Assembly (NCBI RefSeq): GCF_954871325.1
Contig: NC_088778.1
Location: forward strand, 3,319,743 to 3,383,742
Direction of reading: 5' to 3'
Length of the DNA stretch: 64,000 bases
DNA from: Gordionus sp. m RMFG-2023
Lineage: Eukaryota; Nematomorpha; Gordioida; Chordodea; Parachordodidae
Below are positions 45,826-63,968 of this stretch, piece by piece; the stretch's first letter is position 1; each line of letters starts with the position of its first letter. Position numbers and translations under genes: made by a program. The notes beneath the pieces were generated by a model. That model worked only from the letters and a program-made list of their open reading frames with translations, had not been told where the DNA came from and searched no databases.

Positions 45826-45981
45826 TTAATTTGCGAGAGTATTATTTAAAATAGATTTATTATTAAGATAATCAAAATTTTCATATAATTTAGTATTAGA
45901 CATCTGCCATTTTGGCATATATAGCATTGTACCAAAACTAAATAACCTTTCGATTGAAGCTGATGAAGATATTACAGTACT
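45826..45981 (-). pseudogene. hAT transposase C-terminal (dimerisation) piece, second type
   Basis: Minus strand reads VISSSASIERLFSFGTMLYM, PKWQMSNTKLYENFDYLNN and a stop. S-A-S-x-E-R-x-F-S followed by a basic stretch and a YLNN(K) end is the conserved hAT C-terminal signature (usually S.PSER.FS). It fits as the far end of the transposase whose N-terminal part lies at 48965-49713. Confidence 0.7.
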
Positions 45982-46869
45982 ATATTTATAAAAAAAATTC
46001 CATAATGGAAAGATAATAATTAAGCATTTATAATGTAAACTTTCTCATAATATAATTTATAACCTCCAGTTCAATGTTATTTGTATTATTGAGCTCAGCA
46101 ACACTTAAAGACCCTTTTCATGGTCATTTAAGCAATCAAATTATATTACTTTAATGATTAGCTTAACCCACCAACAATTCTCATAAGATATTAGCCTACG
46201 TTAAAACCCCAAGTTATTTTATCTCAGAATAGCAAATCAAAGTCTTTCGAAATAAACTAAAAATTCGAATAAATAAACCTCCCCCTCTACATTCTTTACT
46301 TAAAACCAATATATCATTTTACAAATAAAATATAACGTCATTTAAAATATCCGGAATCCCTTATCTAAATTATATTTTTCACCCTAAAAATGGTAGATCT
46401 TTATACATTTATATGCTAGGTGTAAAATAATCTACAAACATTATTTTTTCGATAAAATTTTTAATATTTAGTCATTTATTAGAATGATATTATTGTATGG
46501 TATTATTGTAATAATGGCAATAAAATAGTTGGCTATTTAGGAAAAATATCAATAGCAAGTATGCAAAAATTATTTAAAAAAATTAATTGATCTTACTTAA
46601 CTATTAAAATGTCATCATATATATTTGTTCTTGCAATTTTTCGAATCAATTTTTTAAGATAATATATGGAATTTGATTTTAGAATAGTGTGTTACAATAG
46701 AAATGGTCAAAGTAGGTAATTTAACATTATTATTTAGAATATAATAAAAAAAAAAAATAATTTTAAATTTTTTTTATATAAAATAATAATAGGCCATCTT
46801 GCGGATTTAATATTATTGAAATTTAAAATTTAATTATAAATATTTTTAATATATAAACAGTATATTTCT

Positions 46870-48520
46870 TTTGAACATCTGTACTTTCATCACTTTAACT
46901 ATATTTGTTCTCAACTTTGTCGAATTATCATTTTTAGCTTGCATCTTCCCATAATATTGGTCTACCATCGATGTATTTATTACTCCTGCTGTATCTTGAA
47001 TTCTATTAGTTCTTTTTAACATTCCATCATATTTAGTAAGCGGCCATTGCCTATTTCCATATTGTTTATATCTTGATTCTATCTCATTAATCTGGTTATA
47101 GTTACCATATTATTTTTTCCACAAAAATACAAAGATAACTTGTTCCTGGATTCTCATCTATTTCACTAAGATGTTCATCTCTCTCTTGATTTTGTAGAAC
47201 GTGAATGGGAATATTGCAGTTTTTTATGAGGTGTCCGTAGGATTATAACGTGTTCCTGGATTCTCATCTATTTCACTAAGATGTTCATCTCTCTTTTGAT
47301 TTTGTAGAACGTGAATGGGAATATTGCAGTTTTTTATGAGGTGTCCGTAGGATTATAACGTGTTCCTGGATTCTCATCTATTTCACTAAGATGTTCATCT
47401 CTCTTTTGATTTTGTAGAACGTGAATGGGAATATTGCAGTTTTTTATGAGGTGTCCGTAGGATTATAACGTGTTCCTGGATTCTCATCTATTTCACTAAG
47501 ATGTTCATCTCTCTCTTGATTTTGTAGAACGTGAATGGGAATATTGCAGTTTTTTATGAGGTGTCCGTAGGATTATAACTTGTTCCTGGATTCTCATCTA
47601 TTTCATTAAGATGTTCATCTCTCTCTTGATTTTGTAGAACATGAATGGGAATATTGCAGTTTTTTATGAGGTGTCCGTAGGATTATAACTTGTTCCTGGA
47701 TTCTCATCTATTTCATTAAGATGTTCATCTCTCTCTTGATTTTGTAGAACATGAATGGGAATATTGCAGTTTTTTATGAGGTGTCCGTAGGATTATAACT
47801 TGTTCCTGGATTCTCATCTATTTCATTAAGATGTTCATCTCTCTCTTGATTTTGTAGAACATGAATGGGAATATTGCAGTTTTTTATGAGGTGTCCGTAG
47901 GATTATAACTTGTTCCTGGATTCTCATCTATTTCACTAAGATGTTCATCTCTCTCTTGATTTTGTAGAACATGAATGGGAATATTGCAGTTTTTTATGAG
48001 GTGTCCGTAGGATTATAACTTGTTCCTGGATTCTCATCTATTTCATTAAGATGTTCATCTCTCTCTTGATTTTGTAGAACATGAATGGGAATATTGCAGT
48101 TTTTTATGAGGTGTCCGTAGGATTATAACTTGTTCCTGGATTCTCATCTATTTCATTAAGATGTTCATCTCTCTCTTGATTTTGTAGAACATGAATGGGA
48201 ATATTGCAGTTTTTTATGAGGTGTCCGTAGGATTATAACTTGTTCCTGGATTCTCATCTATTTCATTAAGATGTTCATCTCTCTCTTGATTTTGTAGAAC
48301 ATGAATGGGAATATTGCAGTTTTTTATGAGGTGTCCGTAGGATTATAACTTGTTCCTGGATTCTCATCTATTTCACTAAGATGTTCATCTCTCTCTTGAT
48401 TTAGTAGAACGTGAATGGGAATATTGCAGTTTTTTATGAGGTGTCCGTAGGATTGACATCTGAAACACTTTTGGAATTCCTCAAATTTAGGTTTTTTAAT
48501 TCCCATTTTTTTTAAAAACT
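46870..48520 (-). pseudogene. Gypsy-like zinc-knuckle region carrying a tandem-repeat expansion
   Basis: Minus strand. At 48506-48350 it reads CFRCQSYGHLIKNCNIPIH and HLSEIDENPGTS, matching 34233-34440. At 47120-46900 the following segment (NQINEIESRYKQYGNR..) matches 34440-34640. Between them sits the 12-unit 110-bp array, made from the knuckle region itself. A fossil of an element related to, but not identical with, the LTR element at 28354. Confidence 0.75.
47141..48460 (-). repeat. 110-bp tandem array, 12 units, of retroelement origin
   Basis: Units start at 47141, 47251, 47361, 47471, 47581, 47691, 47801, 47911, 48021, 48131, 48241 and 48351, all exactly 110 bp (TGTTCCTGGATTCTCATCTA ... 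GTGTCCGTAGGATTATAAC). On the minus strand each unit spans the distal half of a CCHC knuckle and the DEN-PGT tail. Unit 12 runs directly into the unique knuckle sequence, so the ancestral single copy is still attached. Units 1-4 and 12 share GAACGTG; units 5-11 share GAACATG, which suggests inner units arose by later amplification. Confidence 0.95.
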
Positions 48521-48964
48521 ATTTTCACATAAATAATTTGTTCACTTGTTTCGATTTTATAACTTCATTTTAATATATATATATATTTTTTTTAAATTAA
48601 TACAAAATTTCCTTTTTTTTAAAAAAAAAAAATTTTATTTAAATTTTATAATTATCGAAAATAAAAATATAATTAATAATTTAAAATTTTTTACAATTAT
48701 TAATTATCACTTTTAACTAATCTTTTCTTTTTAACATATAATTATTACATATGGCCCCTATGTAATTTATATACAAAAATAATTTCTCCACATATTTCCC
48801 TTAGGCCTTATTTTATATAAAGTAAGAAACTTTCCATAAAAACACCACTCATGTTTTTATTTTAAAAAAAATTTCGTTTTTTACTTTTCTTTCCTAAAAG
48901 AAACTCATAAAATCTATTATTTAATTTTATCCTCCTTTCTTTTAAAATAACATAAAAAAAATAT
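48521..48964. other. AT-rich junction
   Basis: Decayed sequence between the retroelement fossil and the hAT transposase remnant. No frame recognised. Confidence 0.3.
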
Positions 48965-49713
48965 TTTAGTTTTTTATCTAAGGCTGAAATCCCCTCTTTA
49001 ACTATCAAATTTATAATATGGGCTAAATATCGGTGGCTGTATTTCCATTTTCCTTTTTATCGATATAGTGGCATGTAATTACACAAAAAGACGATGAGTT
49101 AATGGATGTCCACATATCAGTTGATAGCCAATTTACTTTTAATATTCTTTAAATTTTTTATGAGTTGTAATTTTGAAATTTTATACATTTTTTCAATGTA
49201 TTTACAAGCTGTCTGTCTTGTCCAGATTTTCTCATGCTTGAATATGAAGGAAAATATATTTCGGAACTCCTTACTATCCATAGCTTTGAAAGGAATGTTG
49301 TTTTTTATAATAAATTTCAAAATTAATTTGTTAAGGCATTCGTATTCCTTAGGTAATAATCTACGACCAACTAGGTTTTTGGGTATATCTTCGCTCTCTC
49401 CTTCCCAATTGAATCTGGATGATTTCTAACGTGATTTTTTAAATTGGCTATAAAAATTAATATAGCTCATAATTTTATTTGTTATAATACTTGTTGCAGT
49501 GTGAACGCTAAAATATCTATTACACATTTTACACATTCGGCGATTTTTGTTGGAGCTTAATTCAAACATGCTCTTTGTATTAAAAGAAGTACTATCTATC
49601 TATGCAAACATTTATAATTACAAAAAATTGTTTCATAATTCTACCTCCGAGTCAAGGTCCATGTTATTTAGTAGAGGGTTGCTGTTATCTTCATCACTAT
49701 CTTGGTACGACAT
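48965..49713 (-). pseudogene. hAT (BED-finger) transposase, N-terminal two thirds
   Basis: Minus strand, apparent start at ATG 49713 (MSYQDSDEDNSNPLLNNMDL). A BED-type finger follows (MCKMCNRYFSVHTATS...LKNHVRNHPDS), then PFKAMDSKEFRNIF, RQTACKYIEKMYKISKLQLI, TDMWTSINSSSFCVITCHYID and AHIINLIVKEGISALDKKL. These are the successive conserved blocks of hAT/ZBED transposases, with the catalytic aspartate in TDMWTS. Stops (for example after DLDSEVEL and KIYPKT) and small frame changes break it. The C-terminal end probably lies at 45981-45826, displaced by the insertion with the 110-bp array. Confidence 0.8.
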
Positions 49714-50109
49714 TTTAATATGAAAAGATGTAAAATAAAAAAAAAAATAGGAAAATGATTTTTTCTAATATGTTTTCATATAAAATAATTTTAAATATGA
49801 TTGTGCAAAAAAAAATTATTAACAAAATATAAGAAATAAATAATTAAAAATTATTAGTAACCCTCCCCACACCTCAATAAAAACCAATCCCTCCCCTTGT
49901 TTCTTTCTCCCAAAATAAATCTATCTCTTTCAAAATAAATTTTGGGCTATTTTAAAAAAGTTATAAAAAAGTAAAATTTTCTTGTTTTTTTCACCATTAA
50001 CAATATTAACGATTTATATTTTTTAATAAAAAAAGAATAGTAAATAAATCATGGTATTAAAATTGCACATATACAGTAATAATATGATTTGTTATTGTTG
50101 TAACACATT
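49714..50109. other. AT-rich region upstream of the hAT remnant
   Basis: No gene. No CAGAGTTG-type hAT end was found here, so the element boundary is not resolved. Confidence 0.3.
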
Positions 50110-50750
50110 TCCATAATGTGAAAAAACATTCTTATATAGTTAAAACTTTCCATAATTATTATTAAAACAATTTGAAAAAATTTTTAAAAAAATATTTTTG
50201 ATATAATTATTTTAATAATAAGAGTTTTTGAACTTTAATGAAGATTAACGTCAAAGTTATGATTCGAATATAATTTTTTTTATGTTTTGGATCGAGGTTT
50301 AAAGTGGAAAAATGAGAATTTTAAAAAAAAAATTTCTAAGATTTTTACAATAACATTTTTTTAACGCGTCTAATTTTTCTTGGTCTATATTTAGCTCATA
50401 ATTTTTTAATTTACTACATGTTCTCTCGCAATTATCCGCAAATGACAAAATTAAAATGTATTCATGTTAAAAAATAAATAAATGTATGCACTTTTGTGCA
50501 TATTGTAACTTGTAATGATTTTATAAACGCCTATTAAACACGTATTACATTTATTATCAAATCATATTGTGATAATGCATCTTCTTCATTTAACTCCTCA
50601 CTTGTATATATGATTATCATCATCCATTTCATTTAATTCTGCTATTAAATCTTTGAATATACTGGTAAATGAACACAATTCGTTATGTAATTTAACGCTC
50701 AATATATTTGCGAATTGTGCCGTTTTTCCAAGGCATTTTCATAAACCTTT
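50110..50750 (-). pseudogene. hAT transposase C-terminal remnant, copy 2
   Basis: Repeats 43730-44700 with small deletions, including NFVICG.NCERT and ELNIDQEKLDA near 50430-50345 and FANILSVKLHNELCSFTSIF near 50720-50640 on the minus strand. Both copies are followed by a copy of the 650-bp repeat, so a whole block of about 1.3-1.7 kb was duplicated or inserted twice. Confidence 0.6.
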
Positions 50751-50784
50751 AAAATTTTTAATGTAATTAATTATGTAAATACTC

Positions 50785-51400
50785 AATCCGCCAAATGGCG
50801 CTAATTATTAAATAAAATAATATTTTATGGTTATTAAAATATTTAAAAATAAACTTTGTTTAATTAATAAAATTGAAATAAATTGCTATGGTTTTTTAAA
50901 TATAATATTTCAAATGATTACATGTAAAACATTTAATTAATTTATATGTATTGGAGATTATTAGTGGCTAAGGTTATTTTTAACCCCCAAAATTATTTAT
51001 TCAGTAAAAACCTAGTTTTTACTAAGCCCGAACATTAAAATTTAAAAAAAAATTATTACAAGTTTCACACATTAATCAAGATTGAAACTATTATTAGCCA
51101 GTCGCGGAGGAGTGGCAACGTCTTTTTGGCAGCTAATGGAGGTCTGGTTCTCTGTGGTCTTGATCTAGAATAGGATCACCGTCTTCTGCAGGGTGTAAAA
51201 ACCACCTCAGGAAGGGTATCCAATTGTAAAAACCTGGCTACAAAATTTCATGATTAAATCAGAAGGGAAAAGTGGCCAACCTGAAAATCGCCATTAAACG
51301 GAGAAGGAAGAATATATATTTTCGAAAATAAAATATCATCGTTTAATTTGCATGGATCAATTATTGGTAAATGAGTTTTTATTAATAAATCAGTGTAGAA
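50785..51400 (+). repeat. 650-bp dispersed repeat, copy 3
   Basis: Begins AATCCGCCAAATGGCGCTAA and ends as copy 2 does (GCAGCTAATGGAGGTC, GGAAGGGTATCCAATTG, GTGGCCAACCTG). About 85-90% similar to 44740-45400 by eye. Confidence 0.75.
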
Positions 51401-52769
51401 AAAAGGTTTTTACAGCAATTTTTATTCCATATAAAATATTTTTACGGGTAAATCTGCAAAACGGTTTTAGGGTTCTTTGAATTTTAAGTGTTAATTAGGA
51501 AAAATCAAGTCTGGAAATAAGCCGATATTTTGAAAAGATCAGAAATTTCTATAATTTTGTTTCTTTAAAAAAAATTAACTTTTATTGCTTAGAGACTAAA
51601 CTAGTTTCATTCCTGACATTATTTTAAATTTTCTCTTATTGGTTGGCAAAATATTTAATGCCCTACCATCGTATACAGTTTCATCTTCATGTCTGATTTG
51701 TATTTTCATTCAACTTAATTTTTTATTAATCTCTCGATTTGCCATACACAATATAAAAAAACAAGGGCAGTACATTGCATAATCCACCTTAACTGTCATT
51801 CTTGATACTTTTGTCAATTATCTTAAAAAAATGTATCATCCTGGAATGGCATTTTTTTTATTTTCATTTATTTCTGAAGAATTACCATATTCCTCAATCA
51901 GGGATTGTGAAACGGCACGTTTAGCCGATCTTTAAAAACGAAGAAGTTAAGATTTTTAGCCAAAATAATATTACCCTAAAATCTGCCAAAGTCGGTTAAC
52001 AATAGCCCGCTATATTTGTATATTAATGTTCCTTACATTTTTACAATCATTAAGGTCGTTGAAACAAATTACTTGTATGTTTCTATTAATAATTCAATTT
52101 TAAAAAGATGCAATTTGAAATTAGAAAAAAATAATGAAATTCGAAATAGATATTTTAAAATACTCAAAAAAATGTATTTCGATACATAAGCTCAAAAGCT
52201 ACATTTCAAAATACGTGCCCTAAAAGCTATTAGCTTAACGCATCGCAGTTTTGTGAAATGTATATGCCTACTACCAAACTCTGTCTGATATATATAGTTT
52301 AGGTTATTTTTCCTAATTTAAAATTATTTGTATTTGTACTTGGTTTTTTTAACCTTATTATAATTATTACCTCATTTTAAAAAATATTTTCCAATAAATG
52401 AGGATATTCTTTAAAGTTTTTAAAGCTTAAATTAAGCTTTTGGATGAAATTATACAAGATTCCATTTATTTTAAATGCCTGAAACTAAAATATTTAATCA
52501 ATTATGATTGTTACCTATAATATAACCAAAAACTAACTAATTATTCTATAAAGATTAATGATTATACATTTGATCGAAATAATAATAATACATATATAAA
52601 ATAAGTAAAATATAATTGAATGTAAATCAATGCGCCTTTAAATCATCATTATTTATAAAATTTTTTATAAAAAACATTGTTTTTTTTTGCATAATGTTAT
52701 TATGATACTAATATTATTTATATTTTTTTATAAAAATTCTAAATTCTACACTTAAAATTTTTTTTATAT
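51401..52769. other. 3' flank of the aminopeptidase gene
   Basis: AT-rich. About 51898-52010 is a small element with inverted ends GGGATTGTGAAACGGC and (reverse complement) GGGCTATTGTTAACCGAC, related to the intronic MITEs at 53029 and 57557. No gene seen. Confidence 0.4.
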
Positions 52770-60773
<8,004 letters not shown>

Positions 60774-61380
60774 CTGATATATTATATAATTTGTTTTTTT
60801 TAGAGGGAGTTAAATATAGAACTATTATACGAGAGCACAATGTATATTAAGAGTCATCTTAAAAAAATGCCAACAAATCCATCTCTCAAGTTCCTTTGCT
60901 AATTTCTAATGCGAAATCCTATATGTATCTTAAATTAAAAAAATGACTTATTTTTGTGTATCTTTTAATACGAGAAACTAAGTATTTAAGTATTAAAATT
61001 CGTCTTCAATAATGTAAACTCAAAGGAAAAGTCGAGTTTTGGCATTAAAAAACAAAGAGATACTTAGTAGAAAAAAGTAGCCCTTAAGATATTTTTCTTA
61101 TAAAAAAAAGGAAGTGTGCATTTATCAATATTGTCAAACAATTTCGATTTGCCACAATTATTTCTTTTATATATATATCTCCTTCAAATAAAATTTTTGT
61201 AAAAAAAAACTTACCTCCAAAAACTTCAAATTAAATTATATTTATTCATATTATTTTAAACGAGAAAATTCATTAAAAAATTAGATTTAAACAAGAACAC
61301 AATCTAAGTGAATGATAAGAATGTTAAATATATATATATATATAAATATGGCTGAAATTCATTATTCGGGGAGTTTCTTC
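60774..61380. other. Aminopeptidase upstream intron, proximal part
   Basis: AT-rich; no exon with HELAH or WLNEGFA-type coding was found on the minus strand. Confidence 0.5.
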
Positions 61381-61640
61381 GCGAATATTTAATTTTTTAC
61401 CTTCCTTATCTTACTATGCATGTCATAGACTTGCAGGCCTTGCCTTAAACCCGGCCAGGGTACAAAGACCAGGTCTAAAATAATATTTTTTAGAATACCC
61501 GGGCCGGTATAACGTGTGAAAGTGATCTATGAGATTTCGAAATCTCATGCAATCAAAATCCCACGGATGAGATTGTGTGATTTTGATATAAATGGCCCCC
61601 AATGTTTTTGAACCGTCTAAATCAAAAATTTTCATGACAT
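61380..61640 (-). other. GC-richer exon-like segment of unknown nature
   Basis: The minus strand shows two long overlapping frames: one at 61635-61423 (MKIFDLDGSKTLGAIYIKIT...), and one ending at about 61402 before a possible donor AAG/GTAAAA (ILKNIILDLVFVPWPGLRQG, LQVYDMHSKIRK). Neither resembles an M1 aminopeptidase. A GAGATTTCGAAATCTCAT palindrome at about 61530 recalls GAGATTTCGAATCTCAC at 63690 in the foldback element, so part of it may be repeat. Could be an exon of an unrelated nested gene. Confidence 0.25.
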
Positions 61641-61931
61641 GAATTTAAAATTATTAATAATATAATATAGAGATAATAATGGTAAACCTACCTGTTTAAT
61701 AATAATTTATGTTTTAGAATAATATTTTAATAATGCTTTGCTAAATATATATCGTTTCATTTCAAGAGCTGATCTTAATTTTTTTTAAGATTATCAAGTG
61801 GAATAATGAGAGATGTAAAATCAAGGAACATCATTAAAGTTAACGATATAATAAAATCTCTCTTTTTAATATATATAAATTTAATTAAATAGTAGAATAT
61901 TTATAATTTTATATACTAATAAAATTAATTA

Positions 61932-62003
61932 TTACATGTGTAGTCTTGTTGGTAAGAGTTATTTTGCCTACCCACAAAATGCGGGTTCGAATCCATGTAC
62001 CAT
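61932..62003 (+). repeat. tRNA-like sequence
   Basis: TAGTCTTGTTGGTAAGAGTT (A-box-like), a TTTTGCCTACC segment resembling a Gly-GCC anticodon arm, and GGGTTCGAATCC (B box). The T and anticodon stems pair poorly, so it is judged a decayed tRNA-derived sequence and not a working tRNA gene. Confidence 0.45.
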
Positions 62004-62114
62004 GTCTTTTTTTGTTTTGCTTTTTATTTATCTTAACAAAACTCGGTATAATATCTAAAAAGACGATGCCGCCCATCTGTAATTAGTATTTTATATTTTT
62101 AGTCTGCATTTCAC

Positions 62115-62940
62115 CTATCTATATATTTTGTTTAACCAGCCCGCCCGCCTAATGTTTAAAATTATTTTAATTGCTGGTTTACACATACACACCCCTACTA
62201 AAGCATCTGACCAGTCAGTTGGGATATCCAAAACCGATTTTGCTATTAAGTTCTGGAATGTTCTGTTAACTCTCTCAACCAAACCATTGCTTGTGGGTGG
62301 TAGGCTGAGGTTATTCTCTGGACAATCCCACAATATTTATGGAATTCTGTACAAACATTGTTACAGAATTCCCTACCTTGATCATTAATCAGAATCTTTA
62401 ATAAATATATATTTTAGTTTTATTAAAATTTTTTTAAAAACATGCATTAATATATTAATAAAATTCAAATAAGTTAAAATTAGTATTTTTAATTTTTATT
62501 ACTTCATAACATTGGTGGGTGTTTACAATGATCCAGATTTCGCTGTTTTATACTTAATAGGAATAGCCATTAAATATTTGGAGAAATAGCATATGGCACA
62601 TAAAATATATTTATAATTTTCTTTGGATTCTGGTATGTGGATTAAATCGATGCCAATTTGATACCAAGATTTTGAAACCAACACATTTGAAGTTTTATCA
62701 AAACGACTGCTTGATATTGATTTTTGACAAACCTCACAGGATTTGATAAACTCCCTAATGTTTTTATTGCTGCCCACCCCAATAAAAGCTGTAAAAAAAT
62801 TAAATAAAGGTAATATTGCATATTTTTTACTCTTCAGTATCTGATTAGTTTTATTAATCCCCACTCTCATAGCTATACCTGGAACTGTAGATACACTTCC
62901 CTCATGTATTGTTTTAATTATCCTTTTTTTGTTCATCTCT
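62115..62940 (-). pseudogene. Retroelement integrase fossil
   Basis: On the minus strand 62936-62523 carries the zinc-domain end IREFIKSCEVCQKSI and the core start SWYQIGIDLIHIPE...YILCAICYFSKYLMAIPIKYKTA, with the first catalytic Asp in GIDL. 62333-62115 carries NGLVERVNRTFQNLIAK, around the catalytic Glu. It is a gypsy-like (or related GIN-type) integrase remnant, clearly broken, in the aminopeptidase upstream intron or beyond. It is not the same family as the element at 28354. Confidence 0.7.
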
Positions 62941-62996
62941 TGCCCATAAATCTTTTCTTTCTTCTAAAATGATATACCAATAAAATGTACATTATA

Positions 62997-63968
62997 TAAA
63001 TACAATCGATGAGCTTTTAAAGATTTATAATTATAGTACTAAAAAAATAATAATAAATTGCACTTAAATTTTGTCATAAAAATTTTAGTTTTATAAATTG
63101 TTTATATTTATAATGCTTAATTTTAAAAAGATATTTATGCGAAATTTTTTAAAACAAATCCTATAAATCACATTTTAAAATATAATTACTCATGTTTTTT
63201 GGGAACTTGTATTCCCACCTCCGTAATATTGTTTTATTTTATGTTAATTTTAATATTAATTTTATTTCTATATATTTTTAATTTTATATAATTACGATAA
63301 AAAGGATGTAAATATATACGTAATAAAATAAATAAACAATTATTTCTTATAATTTAAAAAAAAATTATATATATTTATAAGCTTAAAGGAATGTGACATT
63401 TACTTTTCACCCATGGATTAAAATAATTTATCATAATCTTGAAGACGGTGGTGCATATTAGGACTTATATTTCCAATTTTGACAGCTTCATCCAAATCTG
63501 ACGTTTTAAATTTGAGATAATTTAAAGCTATTAGGCATATTGAAATTCGTAATGCGAGGATTTTAAAAAAATCCATGAGGTTTTGAAATACTGAATAAGC
63601 CGTGAGATTTCCAATGGATTTGAAGCGATAAAAACCAAAACCTCATGAAATCATTTCGACACGGAATTAGCCGTGAGATTTAGATGTTGTGAGATTTCGA
63701 ATCTCACATATTGATTCCTAAAATGTTCTAAAGTTTCAAATGAATGTTAATAAGTCCTAACTTTATTAGAAAGTGCACCGTCTTCAAAATTATAGATGAT
63801 ACATTATTTTTATAAAAAAATTTCGCTTAATTAATTTATTATAATTAGGCATTATTAAATATAAACAATTTATACAACTAAAATTTTTATGACCAAATTT
63901 AAGTGCAATTTATTATTATTTTTTAGTATAATAATTGTAAATATTTAAGCAATTGATTGTATTTATTT
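62997..63968. mobile_element. 0.97-kb foldback (long inverted-repeat) element
   Basis: 62997-63120 (ATAAATACAATC...ACTAAAAAAATAATAATAAA, TTGCACTTAAATTTTGTCAT, AAAAATTTTAGTTTTATAAA) is the imperfect reverse complement of 63845-63968. Further in, CTTGAAGACGGTGGTGCA...TAGGACTTA (63440) pairs with TAAGTCCTAA...TGCACCGTCTTCAA (63750). The arms thus extend over roughly 250 bp each. The centre has several GTGAGATTTCNAAT words. No coding frame; no clear target duplication. Confidence 0.75.

Larger units (their letters stand above)
42831..46860. repeat. Composite block bounded by inverted CCGC/GGCG-type edges
   Basis: 42831-42880 (TTTTAAATTTCAATAATATT, AAATCTTAAGTTGGCG) and the reverse complement of 46790-46860 (TTTTAAATTTCAATAATATT, AAATCCGCAAGATGGC) match over about 45 bp in inverted orientation. 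The block holds hAT transposase remains and a copy of the 650-bp repeat. It may be one old element with inverted ends or two independent insertions. Confidence 0.35.

Noticed and set aside
42831-46860. A single complete 4-kb DNA transposon
   Set aside because: The inverted edges match, but the same edge occurs alone in many places, the interior is a mosaic of other repeats, and no target duplication was found, so it is kept only as a low-confidence composite.
47141-48460. Could the evenly spaced array be a CRISPR?
   Set aside because: Units are 110 bp and contiguous, with no unique spacers, and derive from retroelement sequence in a eukaryotic genome.
49106-49429. 107-codon plus-strand frame
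   Set aside because: Antisense of the hAT transposase remnant on the minus strand, whose conserved blocks are clear.
61932-62003. Functional Gly-tRNA gene
   Set aside because: The anticodon-like loop is suggestive, but T and anticodon stems pair poorly and no clean acceptor stem can be drawn.
62128-62388. 86-codon plus-strand frame
   Set aside because: Antisense of the integrase fossil.
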